In this document: positions 51,921 through 59,844 of the stretch, in pieces | Position numbering within the stretch: position 1 is the stretch's first letter | How the letters are laid out: each line of letters starts with the position of its first letter | Assembly: GCF_021654775.1 (NCBI RefSeq) | Contig: NZ_AP025343.1 | Location: forward strand, 5,051,501 to 5,115,500 | Origin: Paenibacillus azoreducens | GTDB lineage: Bacteria; Bacillota; Bacilli; Paenibacillales; Paenibacillaceae | DNA length: 64,000 bases | Direction: 5' to 3' | The notes under the pieces: generated by a model | The model's input: only the letters and a program-made list of their open reading frames with translations | Databases searched by the model: none | What the model was told of the DNA's origin: nothing | Position numbers and translations under genes: made by a program

Positions 51921-52046
51921 TTTTGGGGTCCCCGCAAAGTATTTGGAGTAAGCATCGAAGCATAGGTTCCACTCAGTACTTTTGCTCCGCAAAAGCGCCC
52001 TTCAGGCGCCCTTACTTCTTTCCGATACACTTTGTGGGGTTATTTT
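51921..52046. repeat. Long palindromic intergenic repeat (family A, copy 3, inverted)
   Basis: Starts TTTTGGGGTCCCCGCAAAG and ends CACTTTGTGGGGTTATTTT, the reverse of the copy at 42,683. It is followed at 52,049-52,092 by the ATTATAGAATTGCTTAAGC hairpin element. Confidence 0.85.
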
Positions 52047-52100
52047 GCCATTATAGAATTGCTTAAGCTTCGCTTAAAACTTATATATTCTATAATCTTC

Positions 52101-52135
52101 AAAAAGGGGTTAGGAAATACATCCCTAACCCCCTT
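52101..52135 (-). terminator. rpsP-khpA terminator
   Basis: AAGGGGGTTAGGG-ATGTATTT-CCTAACCCC then TTTTTG on the minus strand, 10 bp after khpA. Confidence 0.9.
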
Positions 52136-52144
52136 CGCATACCT

Positions 52145-52375
52145 TTAAGATATAATATCCACGGTCACGCGTTTATCCATTTTGACTGCTGCGGAAGTGA
52201 CTACCGTGCGAAGCGCTTTGGCGATCCGTCCCTGTTTGCCAATGACCTTCCCGACATCGTCCGGATGTACGTTCAGCTCATACACAATCAGGTGATCCTT
52301 CTCCACCTTCTTCACGGCCACCTCATCGGGATGATCCACTAAAGCCTTAGCAATAACACCAACTAATTCTTCCAT
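52145..52375 (-). CDS. khpA: KH-domain RNA-binding protein KhpA (YlqC)
   Basis: A 76-residue single KH domain with the GKQGRIAKALRTVV loop, typical of KhpA. It binds RNA, often with KhpB/EloR. It follows rpsP as in other Firmicutes. The next gene in many relatives, ylqD, is absent here. Confidence 0.95.
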   Translation of the reverse strand: MEELVGVIAKALVDHPDEVAVKKVEKDHLIVYELNVHPDDVGKVIGKQGRIAKALRTVVTSAAVKMDKRVTVDIIS

Positions 52376-52397
52376 AGATAACCCTCACATTCAGTCA

Positions 52398-52670
52398 TTA
52401 TTTCTGTTGCTTAGACTCATGGAACTTCTTCATTACGCCCGCTTTGCTCAGCAAGTTGCGAACAGTGTCGGAAGCTTGCGCACCATTTTGGAGCCAAGCA
52501 AGAGCTTTATCTTCATCGATTTTAACTTCAGCCGGTTGTTGAACCGGATTGTAGTAACCGATTTCTTCGATAAAACGGCCGTCACGCGGAGAACGGGAAT
52601 CCGATACCACGATACGGTAGAAAGGAGCTTTATGAGCACCCATGCGTTTCAGACGAATACGTACTGCCAC
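52398..52670 (-). CDS. rpsP: 30S ribosomal protein S16
   Basis: The start is GTG 52670 behind AAGGAGGTGAATTTC, giving 90 residues beginning with [20 protein letters not shown], the exact S16 N-terminus. It also has [19 protein letters not shown]. It is needed for 30S assembly. Confidence 0.97.
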   Translation of the reverse strand: MAVRIRLKRMGAHKAPFYRIVVSDSRSPRDGRFIEEIGYYNPVQQPAEVKIDEDKALAWLQNGAQASDTVRNLLSKAGVMKKFHESKQQK

Positions 52671-52712
52671 GAAATTCACCTCCTTCAATAAATAAACTCT
52701 ATAATTCAGGCA

Positions 52713-54095
52713 TCAGCGGAACGGAAATCTCATTCCGCCTTTGCCGGCCAATCCTTTAAGCTGTTTCATGGCCTTTCCTTTAGGGCCCTTTGGTCCCATC
52801 ATATCCGAGAACTGCTTCATCATCCGGCGCATCTCGTCAAACTGCTTGATAAGCCGGTTCACTTCGGCGAGCGAGGTGCCGCTGCCCGCGGCAATCCGCT
52901 TACGGCGGTTATGGTTGATGATGTCCGGGCTTCGCTTCTCTTCTTTTGTCATCGAGAAGACGATGGCTTCGATGCGGCCCATCTGTTTCTCGTCGACCTT
53001 CAAATCTTTGGCCTGCTTAAGCTTGCCCATGCCGGGAATCATATCCATGATCTGGTCGATCGGCCCCAGCTTCTTGACCTGCTCCATCTGCTCAAGGAAA
53101 TCGTCAAAAGTAAATTCGGCGTTGCGCATTTTGCGCTCCATTTCCTTGGCTTTTTCGGCGTCAATGTTGGACTGCGCTTTTTCGATCAAAGAAAGCATGT
53201 CGCCCATGCCGAGAATGCGTGAAGCCATCCGTTCCGGATGGAACGGTTCCAGCGCGTCGACCTTCTCGCCAAGCGCCGCGAATTTGATCGGACAGCCGGT
53301 TACAGCCTTGACGGAAAGCGCGGCACCGCCGCGGGTATCGCCATCGAGCTTGGTCAGCACAACGCCAGTAAGTTCAAGCTGCTTGTTAAAGGTATCCGCT
53401 ACGTTAACCGCATCTTGACCGGTCATCGCATCAACCACGAGCAGCACTTCATCCGGCTTGATCTCGCTGTGAATTTGCCGAAGCTCTTCCATCAGCTGTT
53501 CATCGACATGCAAACGTCCGGCAGTATCGACGATCAGATAATCATGGCCGTTGTCTTTGGCATGCTGCAAACTTTGCTTGGCAATTTCAACCGGGCTTGT
53601 CTTGTCCCCAAGCGAAAACACGGGCACGTTGATCTGCTCGCCCAATACCTGCAGCTGCTTGATCGCCGCCGGGCGGTAAATATCGCCGGCAACCAGCAGC
53701 GGACGATGGTTTTGCTTCTGCAGCATTTTTGCCAGCTTGCCGGAGGTTGTAGTCTTACCCGCACCCTGCAGGCCGACCATCATAATGACGGTTGGCGGCT
53801 TATTCGCCTTCGCCAGCTTCGCCTGGCTTCCCCCCATCAGCTCGGTGAGCTCTTTATTGACAATATCGATGATGACCATGCCTGGAGTAAAGCTCTCCAT
53901 CACTTCCGTACCGATGGCCTTCTCCTTTACCTTGCCAACAAAGTCCTTGACGACTTTAAAGTTAACGTCGGCCTCGAGCAGCGCAAGACGCACCTCGCGC
54001 ATTGCCTCGTTGACGTCATCTTCGGATACCTTACCTTTGCCGCGCAGCTTGCTGAACACATTTTGCAGCCTGCTGGTTAATCCTTCAAATGCCAT
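52713..54095 (-). CDS. ffh: Signal recognition particle protein Ffh
   Basis: A 460-residue protein with an N-domain, a GTPase G-domain (VGLQGAGKTTTSGKLAKML, DTAGRLHVD, LTKLDGDTRGGAA) and a methionine-rich M-domain that binds SRP RNA and signal peptides (MKQFSDMMGP...KAMKQLKGLAGKGGM). It targets membrane proteins during translation together with FtsY. It follows ylxM. Confidence 0.98.
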   Translation of the reverse strand: MAFEGLTSRLQNVFSKLRGKGKVSEDDVNEAMREVRLALLEADVNFKVVKDFVGKVKEKAIGTEVMESFTPGMVIIDIVNKELTELMGGSQAKLAKANKPPTVIMMVGLQGAGKTTTSGKLAKMLQKQNHRPLLVAGDIYRPAAIKQLQVLGEQINVPVFSLGDKTSPVEIAKQSLQHAKDNGHDYLIVDTAGRLHVDEQLMEELRQIHSEIKPDEVLLVVDAMTGQDAVNVADTFNKQLELTGVVLTKLDGDTRGGAALSVKAVTGCPIKFAALGEKVDALEPFHPERMASRILGMGDMLSLIEKAQSNIDAEKAKEMERKMRNAEFTFDDFLEQMEQVKKLGPIDQIMDMIPGMGKLKQAKDLKVDEKQMGRIEAIVFSMTKEEKRSPDIINHNRRKRIAAGSGTSLAEVNRLIKQFDEMRRMMKQFSDMMGPKGPKGKAMKQLKGLAGKGGMRFPFR

Positions 54096-54120
54096 GGACC
54101 GCCACCTCCTTCATTTCACT

Positions 54121-54477
54121 TTATTCCCATGCTTCCAAATGATCTACCATTTTGTTGATGCTTATTTTCTGATCCTGTGCCATTTCGCTGGCATTCACCA
54201 GTTCGCGCAGCTTTTCAAGATCTTGTACACGCTGAGCATGCTTTCGCAGAAGTCCGAGCTTATCCTCGTATTGCTCAAGCACCTGCTCGGCCCGTTTGAT
54301 ATGTTCATATACCGCCTGCCGGCTAATCTCAAACTCCGCGGCGATCTCCCCGAGGGAAAAATCATCATGAAAGTAATATTTAAGGAACATCTGCTGTTTC
54401 TCTGTCAACAGCTGTTCGTAGAAATCAAAAAGCAAATTGATCCGGTTCGTTTTCTCGAGCCTATTCTCCTGACTCAT
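54121..54477 (-). CDS. ylxM: YlxM, helix-turn-helix SRP-associated protein
   Basis: A 118-residue protein with a sigma-70-region-4-like HTH (FSLGEIAAEFEISRQAVYEH). YlxM is nearly always beside ffh and has been linked to modulation of SRP. The strong promoter upstream (54,533-54,561) serves ylxM-ffh. Confidence 0.95.
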   Translation of the reverse strand: MSQENRLEKTNRINLLFDFYEQLLTEKQQMFLKYYFHDDFSLGEIAAEFEISRQAVYEHIKRAEQVLEQYEDKLGLLRKHAQRVQDLEKLRELVNASEMAQDQKISINKMVDHLEAWE

Positions 54478-54532
54478 GTAAGGGCACTCCCTTCGTCAAG
54501 GAAAAACACTTTACACTTCTTCAACGTTCATT

Positions 54533-54561
54533 ATAATACATAAAACAAAGAAAGATGTCAA
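54533..54561 (-). promoter_or_regulatory. ylxM-ffh promoter
   Basis: TTGACA (54556-54561), 17 bp, TATTAT (54533-54538) on the minus strand. The -35 lies inside the 3' arm of the hairpin at 54,551-54,582. Confidence 0.85.
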
Positions 54562-54582
54562 GCATTATTCCTTGTCATCTTT
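54551..54582 (-). terminator. Terminator of the hemolysin-III-like gene
   Basis: AAAGATGACAAG and CTTGACATCTTT arms (one mismatch) around GAATAATG on the minus strand, followed by CTTTGTTTT. It overlaps the next promoter. Confidence 0.65.
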
Positions 54583-54636
54583 CCATTGATTGCTCGGCGC
54601 TTGTATCCGGCCGCTTTCTGCCTGAAGTCAGCCTCA

Positions 54637-55284
54637 TTATGACCATGGCAGCAGATAAATCAATACTGCAAAAAAGTGAACGATACTGCCTCCCAGTACG
54701 AATAAATGCCAAATGGCATGATGGTAAGGAAATCCCCGCCAGACGTAAAATACGGTGCCTAGCGTATACAGCAGCCCCCCTACAGTGAGCAAAATGATTC
54801 CGCCCGTAGCGATTGCCGCCGTAAGAGGTCCCCAGGCAATCACAACCATCCACCCCATCAGGAGATAGAAGATCGTGGACATAAAGAGAAAACGCTTCGT
54901 GAAAAATGCTTTAAATATGCATCCTAGCAAAGCGATCCCCCATACCGTTCCAAATAAAGACCAGCCTAGAGGACCACGGATGGCCACCAGCATAAACGGC
55001 GTGTATGTGCCTGCAATAAACAGATAGATCGAGGAATGGTCGAAAATTTCGAACAGGTCTTTGACCTTCCCCTCTTTGAAACTGTGCACCAGCGTGGAAT
55101 TCAGATAAAGAATCAGCATCGTTGTTCCATAAACCGAAAAACTGACAATATGCCAGGCCGTACCCTTCATCGATGAAAAGACGACGAGCAGTACCAACGC
55201 GGCAACGCTGAGCAATGCTCCGATTCCATGGGTAATGGCGTTCGCCACTTCTTCCTTCCGGCTGTAGGTATGTGTATTTGCCAT
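54637..55284 (-). CDS. Hemolysin III / PAQR-family membrane protein
   Basis: Start at ATG 55284 behind AGAGGA gives 215 residues with seven membrane segments. It has EEVANAITHGIGALLSVAAL, the FDHSSIYLFIAGTYTPFML segment and a final HAIWHLFVLGGSIVHFFAV. The conserved His residues and Asp-His match the PAQR/YqfA metal-site pattern. Function in bacteria is uncertain; toxicity is not implied. It is inserted between ylxM-ffh and ftsY. Confidence 0.88.
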   Translation of the reverse strand: MANTHTYSRKEEVANAITHGIGALLSVAALVLLVVFSSMKGTAWHIVSFSVYGTTMLILYLNSTLVHSFKEGKVKDLFEIFDHSSIYLFIAGTYTPFMLVAIRGPLGWSLFGTVWGIALLGCIFKAFFTKRFLFMSTIFYLLMGWMVVIAWGPLTAAIATGGIILLTVGGLLYTLGTVFYVWRGFPYHHAIWHLFVLGGSIVHFFAVLIYLLPWS

Positions 55285-55508
55285 GAATAATCCTCTCATT
55301 GTTTCTTTTCTTATCATTATAACCGTTCATCCCCTTCCATTTCCACTTTTGAAAAATCCGGCTGCGGGGGTGACCCTTTTCGGAAAAAATCGGGATTATT
55401 CCATGCTGCTTATGTAATTCCTGTCACCAAGTATCCCGGATTAGGCTTGCCTTGCTCTTGCTAAAGCTTATGAAAATACGGCGGAAGGTGTGCGTGTACG
55501 ACCGACGA

Positions 55509-55544
55509 CAAAAACAGCCTCTTTTCCACTCCCGGAAAAGAGGC
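55509..55544 (-). terminator. Terminator of the ECF sigma/anti-sigma unit
   Basis: GCCTCTTTTCC-GGGAGT-GGAAAAGAGGC followed by TGTTTTTG on the minus strand, 63 bp after the anti-sigma stop. The rest of the 55,285-55,606 gap shows no gene. Confidence 0.85.
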
Positions 55545-55606
55545 CATTATAGAACGAACCCAAAAGCGCCATATTGCGCGAAAATTTATCTGTTTTAGAT
55601 TAAGTA

Positions 55607-57091
55607 TTATGGAAGATCAAACTTGAACTCCCGACCTACCTTCACTTTATGGTCTTCCATCCGCACATGGATGCGATAGGTTTCCTGCTTCGGCGCCATA
55701 ATGGACAAATCGTATTCGCTTTTACCGTCTTCAGGCACAAGCACTTCTTTTCTCTGATCCGCGTTCTCCGCATCGTATTTTCCCCGCTCTTCTTGCGAAA
55801 TTTCCGCTTGGAAAGAAGGGATGGAGAATCTGAGCTTCATCCGGTCTTCCGGGTTTTGCTTGACTTTGATTTTTAATAACCCGTTTTCATAATGAGCATC
55901 CGTGAGAATGAAGGACGCATCTTTGTATTGGATCGTTTTTGGCAGCTGCTCATGCAGCTCTAGCATAAAGGATTCATCCTCCCGATCCGTTATTTCTACG
56001 TTGTCCATATAAAACTGCAGATTCCGCACGCTTTTGTCAAAATACGGTGAGGAGGTGAATGCCAGTTCAACTTGTCCCGATCCGGTTCCGTCGTTTTCCA
56101 GCTTGAAGCCTTCCATTGGATATGCTTTGCCATGATCATCGATAAGTGTAATCGAATGGCGCTCCAAATAATCCGCCGGATCGAATCCGAGGTCATACGC
56201 ATCCGAATGGTCGAAACTCAAATCGATATAGGTGTTGACAGGCGTAATTTTGAGTTTTTCAACCGTAACCGCCGGAAACTCCGGACGGCCCGCAAGCTTG
56301 ACCGGCTGGTGCACAGGGACGATTCTGTCCTTCATCAATCGGGTTTTGTCAAACGGCACTTCCATTTTGTACTCGTTGGCTACTTTATTACTGCCTGCTT
56401 CGATAACGCCGACCGCAAACCTGAGCTTATCCGGATTTCCGTTTAAAAAAGCTTTCACTTCTTCCGGATTTAGCTGCATCTTGTTGGACAGAACGAGAAT
56501 CGGCTCATGCGTTTCTTCATCATAAATGATGTTCTCGGAAAGTCCGCCGGATAAAGCCGGCACGTCCAGATTTTGCACGATGTAATTTTTCCCTGTCCTC
56601 GTATTGAACCCAGGGCTTCCGTCGGGATTTTGAATCAATTGCCGCTTGATATCCTCTGATTGGATAAACGCTTTATACATCAACTTATCGCCTGTCAAAT
56701 AGACGTCGGCCAGGCTTAGCGTCGTGTTCCCGAATTTTTGGGTCACCGGCTCAAACGGCCGATAGTCATGGTCCCCGGCGTTCTGTACCCCGTCGCGCCC
56801 GCGCAGCGAATCCAGCCAATCCGAGGCGACTGAAAATCCCGGAATGGAATGAACGAATCCTGCAAATGCGGGCGAAACTTGGGCCGTAAAAATCAACAGC
56901 AGCGAAGCGGCACAGCCTGCAGCAAGCCCGGTGATGATCTTTTTGCGTGGACGGATGGTTTTGCTTTTACCGCCATTCGTATGCACAGCGATGTTTTTGG
57001 CAAATGCCTTTAAGGTATCAGGGGCCTCCAGTTGATCCATGGCCGCCTTCAGTTCCCGTTCCAGTTCTTTGTTGTCATTGAACTCAAACAT
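55607..57091 (-). CDS. DUF4179-type membrane anti-sigma factor
   Basis: A 494-residue protein: a cytoplasmic N-terminal part of about 50 residues, one membrane segment (IITGLAAGCAASLLLIFTA, about 51-70) and a large extracellular domain that starts VSPAFAGFVHSIPGFSVASD and is beta-rich. This is the DUF4179 layout found beside ECF sigma factors. It overlaps the sigma gene by eight bases (ATGTTTGA). It should hold the sigma factor inactive until an envelope signal is sensed. Confidence 0.85.
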   Translation of the reverse strand: MFEFNDNKELERELKAAMDQLEAPDTLKAFAKNIAVHTNGGKSKTIRPRKKIITGLAAGCAASLLLIFTAQVSPAFAGFVHSIPGFSVASDWLDSLRGRDGVQNAGDHDYRPFEPVTQKFGNTTLSLADVYLTGDKLMYKAFIQSEDIKRQLIQNPDGSPGFNTRTGKNYIVQNLDVPALSGGLSENIIYDEETHEPILVLSNKMQLNPEEVKAFLNGNPDKLRFAVGVIEAGSNKVANEYKMEVPFDKTRLMKDRIVPVHQPVKLAGRPEFPAVTVEKLKITPVNTYIDLSFDHSDAYDLGFDPADYLERHSITLIDDHGKAYPMEGFKLENDGTGSGQVELAFTSSPYFDKSVRNLQFYMDNVEITDREDESFMLELHEQLPKTIQYKDASFILTDAHYENGLLKIKVKQNPEDRMKLRFSIPSFQAEISQEERGKYDAENADQRKEVLVPEDGKSEYDLSIMAPKQETYRIHVRMEDHKVKVGREFKFDLP

Positions 57092-57650
57092 GAAAAATCA
57101 CCCTCTTTGAATGATTCGATTGTTGAAGCTTAAGCAATTTGGACCGGGCGGTATGAAGCCTGGATTTGACGGTCCCCTTTTTCACGCCGAGCACTTCCGA
57201 TATTTCATCCAATGACATCTCCTGATAGTAATACAGTAAAATAACGGAACGGTACCGGATCGGAAGAGACATGACCTGTGCAAAAAGCAAAGATTTCTCT
57301 TCATTCTCCAGCATGGTATCAACCGGTTGCCTTTGATGATCTACCGGTTCCCACTCCCCGAAATCCGCGGTCCGTTTACTTAATCTCGACCGTTTTCTGG
57401 CCAAATCCATCGCCCGCATCGCCGCCACTTTTTTGAACCAACTTCCGAAATTGCGAATTTCTTTTCCGTTCATAATAGCCTGATAGGCTTCGATCATGGC
57501 ATTTTGAACAGCGTCTTCCGCGAGATGCGTTGAACGTAAAATGGCGGTCGATGTGCTGTACACGCGGTCAAGATACGGCTCAACCAGTTTGTAAAAAGCG
57601 TCTTTGTCTCCGCTGCGGCAGCGCAGCATCCACTGCTCTTCGCAACACAT
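57084..57650 (-). CDS. ECF-family RNA polymerase sigma factor
   Basis: I chose ATG 57650 because AGGAAG lies 8 bases before it, giving 188 residues. Region 2 (AFYKLVEPYLDRVYSTSTAI; NFGSWFKKVAAMRAMDLARK) and region 4 (LPIRYRSVILLYYYQEMSLD, then VKKGTVKSRLHTARSKL) are clear. It directs transcription in response to envelope stress. A copy of the proposed ECF promoter lies upstream, so it is probably autoregulated. Confidence 0.92.
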   Translation of the reverse strand: MCCEEQWMLRCRSGDKDAFYKLVEPYLDRVYSTSTAILRSTHLAEDAVQNAMIEAYQAIMNGKEIRNFGSWFKKVAAMRAMDLARKRSRLSKRTADFGEWEPVDHQRQPVDTMLENEEKSLLFAQVMSLPIRYRSVILLYYYQEMSLDEISEVLGVKKGTVKSRLHTARSKLLKLQQSNHSKRVIFHV

Positions 57651-57681
57651 GGGCATCACTTCCTAAATTTGTTCTGTATGA

Positions 57682-57711
57682 TATAGGCGAAGCCGGCACC
57701 GCTCCGGTTCA
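57682..57711 (-). promoter_or_regulatory. ECF-type promoter of the sigma gene
   Basis: -35 TGAACC (57706-57711), 16 bp, -10 CGCCTATA (57682-57689), identical in both boxes and spacing to the one at 58,639. Confidence 0.7.
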
Positions 57712-57719
57712 TTTTTTGG

Positions 57720-58547
57720 TTATGGAAGATTTACCCTCATTTCCAGCTCATTCAAAAACGTCACCGGTGTCATCCGTTTCGTCATCACCTCCAGCTGCGC
57801 TTTCCGGTTGACAGCCGGGAATTCCATTTGATAGCGATAAACGTCTTGATCTACGCCGATCAGTTTTTTGCTTGCGCATTGCAGGCTCTTTCCGTTCTGC
57901 ATTAGCCATGTCGCCTGAATTTGGAGAGAAGCGGTTTCCCCTTTTGCCGATAAGGAAAGTACAGTCTTGTCCTTTTGAAAATCCACACCCGTTACAGACA
58001 CACTCCCAATCTTGCCTTGGTCAAGAACCAGCGGGAATTTCCCTGTGAGCCGTGCAGCCACATTGGCTTTCTGCGCAAGCGCCGTACTTTTGTCATCATA
58101 ATCGCCCCCGATATAAGGCTTCAAGATCAATTCTTTGGGTTTGCCTCTAAAAGCTTCCACCTTTTCGGTAAACACGCGTGCCAGGACGCCATCCGGATTT
58201 TCCCGCCATTGTTCCTTGGCCTGAATCCTGTCGTAAATCCAGCCGTTATTGTCCATGACGATATAATTCATTTTCATAATATTTCGGTCTATTTCTTCGT
58301 TAATATTCTCAGGAACGATACGCGAAATGGTAAATTCCGTCTCCTTAGGCGAAGCTGCCAGCGTTTCCAGTTCAAATGCGGCTTCCCCATATTGTTTTTT
58401 GATCCCTGGATTCAACTTGAAATGAATAGCGGAATTAGCATCGCTTTGGGCCGCTTCGTTTTGGGCGGCAGCGTGCGCCGCGGGGATATGCAACATCCCT
58501 CCAAACAATAAAGCTGCACTCAATACGGCGATCGTCGTTTTTTTCAT
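57720..58547 (-). CDS. Secreted protein of unknown function linked to the ECF sigma factor
   Basis: ATG 58547 has best spacing to GGAGGAA; two earlier ATGs are too close. The 275-residue product has a signal peptide (MKKTTIAVLSAALLFGGML, cut after AHA). The mature part is beta-rich and resembles the extracellular domain style of the neighbouring anti-sigma protein (both have ISRIVPEN/IVPVH-type strands and a TFLNELEMRV end). It carries the same ECF promoter as the sigma gene, so it is likely a regulon member, perhaps a sensor or decoy of the anti-sigma domain. Confidence 0.7.
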   Translation of the reverse strand: MKKTTIAVLSAALLFGGMLHIPAAHAAAQNEAAQSDANSAIHFKLNPGIKKQYGEAAFELETLAASPKETEFTISRIVPENINEEIDRNIMKMNYIVMDNNGWIYDRIQAKEQWRENPDGVLARVFTEKVEAFRGKPKELILKPYIGGDYDDKSTALAQKANVAARLTGKFPLVLDQGKIGSVSVTGVDFQKDKTVLSLSAKGETASLQIQATWLMQNGKSLQCASKKLIGVDQDVYRYQMEFPAVNRKAQLEVMTKRMTPVTFLNELEMRVNLP

Positions 58548-58638
58548 CATCATTTCCTCCTCTATTGGTTTTGAAACAAATGCGCATCTTCGCTTCCGCC
58601 CCCGGCGTTCCTGAAGAACACGTTTGTTTCTTTTGCTA

Positions 58639-58668
58639 TATAGGCGAAAGAGAAAGCGAACCGGTTCA
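58639..58668 (-). promoter_or_regulatory. ECF-type promoter of the secreted protein gene
   Basis: -35 TGAACC (58663-58668), 16 bp, -10 CGCCTATA (58639-58646). The -35 extends to ATGAACCGG and the -10 to TCGCCTATAT in both copies. Confidence 0.7.
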
Positions 58669-58727
58669 TTATTTCCGCAAAAAAATAGGGAACGTCAAAA
58701 CGCGTCCGGCCCGCGGCCAAACAAAAT

Positions 58728-58768
58728 AAAAAGCGACCCCTTTCAGTGTTAAATACTGAAAAGAGTCG
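58728..58768 (-). terminator. rnc-smc-ftsY terminator
   Basis: GCGACTCTTTTCAGT and ACTGAAAGGGGTCGC pair on the minus strand, followed by TTTTTATTTTG, 36 bp after ftsY. Confidence 0.9.
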
Positions 58769-58803
58769 CGGGATCCATGATTTTATTGACTGACACTTGC
58801 CGT

Positions 58804-59808
58804 TTATTGTACGTCGCCCTCGGAATTCTGCTCTTCCTCCCGGATCAACCCGGCGAACAGAGCATGTACGAACTGCTGGGAATCAAATGGCTGCAAATCC
58901 TCCATTTTTTCGCCCAAGCCTACGAATTTCACCGGCAGATTAAGCTCCTGGCGAATCGCGACAACAATGCCGCCTTTGGCAGTTCCGTCCAATTTCGTAA
59001 GCACAAGCCCGGTAACGCCGCTTTTTTCGCCAAAAAGCTTCGCTTGGTTCAGCGCATTTTGACCTGTCGTCGCATCCAGCACCATTAGTACTTCATGGGG
59101 CGCTCCGGGGATTTCGCGCTGAATGACCCGGAAGATTTTGTTCAGCTCTTCCATCAGATTCGTTTTGTTTTGCAGGCGGCCTGCCGTATCGCAGATCAGG
59201 ACATCGGCCTGACGCTGCTTCGCAGCTTGCACGGCATCGAACATGACGGCTGCCGGATCGGACCCGGCATGCTGTTTGATGACCTCGACCCCGGCACGCT
59301 GGCCCCATACTTCAAGCTGCTCAATCGCTCCGGCCCGGAACGTGTCGCCTGCGGCAAGCAGAACTTTTTTGCCTTCCTGCTTGAAACGGTGCGCCAACTT
59401 GCCGATCGTCGTCGTTTTGCCAACGCCGTTGACTCCGACAAACAGGATTACGGTAATGCCGTCCGGGTTCATTCGAATGGAATTGTCATCATCCCCGCGC
59501 AGCAGTTCCATCAGCTTTTGCGATAAAATCGGCTGCAGTTCGGACGCATCTTCAATCCGCTGCTTTTTCACCTCGGCGCGCAGGTCGTCAATCAGATCCA
59601 TGACCGTATTGACGCCCACATCGGCGCCGATCAAAATCTCTTCAAGCTCCTCATAAAATTCCTCGTCGATTTTTTTGCGGCGGATCATCAGGTCCGCCAC
59701 TTTCTCGACAAATCCCTTGCGGGTTTTCTCCAGTCCGTCGCGGAACTGCCTGGTAACCGATTCCGTCTTGCTCGAAATGCTTTCTTTCAGCTTTTTAAAA
59801 AAGCTCAT
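58804..59808 (-). CDS. ftsY: Signal recognition particle receptor FtsY
   Basis: A 334-residue FtsY without the long acidic A-domain of E. coli. The NG-domain has VGVNGVGKTTTIGKLAHRF, DTFRAGAIEQL, CDTAGRLQNK and LTKLDGTAKGGI, and ends VGLGEKMEDLQPFDSQQFV. It docks Ffh complexes at the membrane. It follows smc by 36 bases. Confidence 0.97.
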   Translation of the reverse strand: MSFFKKLKESISSKTESVTRQFRDGLEKTRKGFVEKVADLMIRRKKIDEEFYEELEEILIGADVGVNTVMDLIDDLRAEVKKQRIEDASELQPILSQKLMELLRGDDDNSIRMNPDGITVILFVGVNGVGKTTTIGKLAHRFKQEGKKVLLAAGDTFRAGAIEQLEVWGQRAGVEVIKQHAGSDPAAVMFDAVQAAKQRQADVLICDTAGRLQNKTNLMEELNKIFRVIQREIPGAPHEVLMVLDATTGQNALNQAKLFGEKSGVTGLVLTKLDGTAKGGIVVAIRQELNLPVKFVGLGEKMEDLQPFDSQQFVHALFAGLIREEEQNSEGDVQ

Positions 59809-59844
59809 ATGTCTCCTCCATCTCTCATCTTCATGATCTTACGG

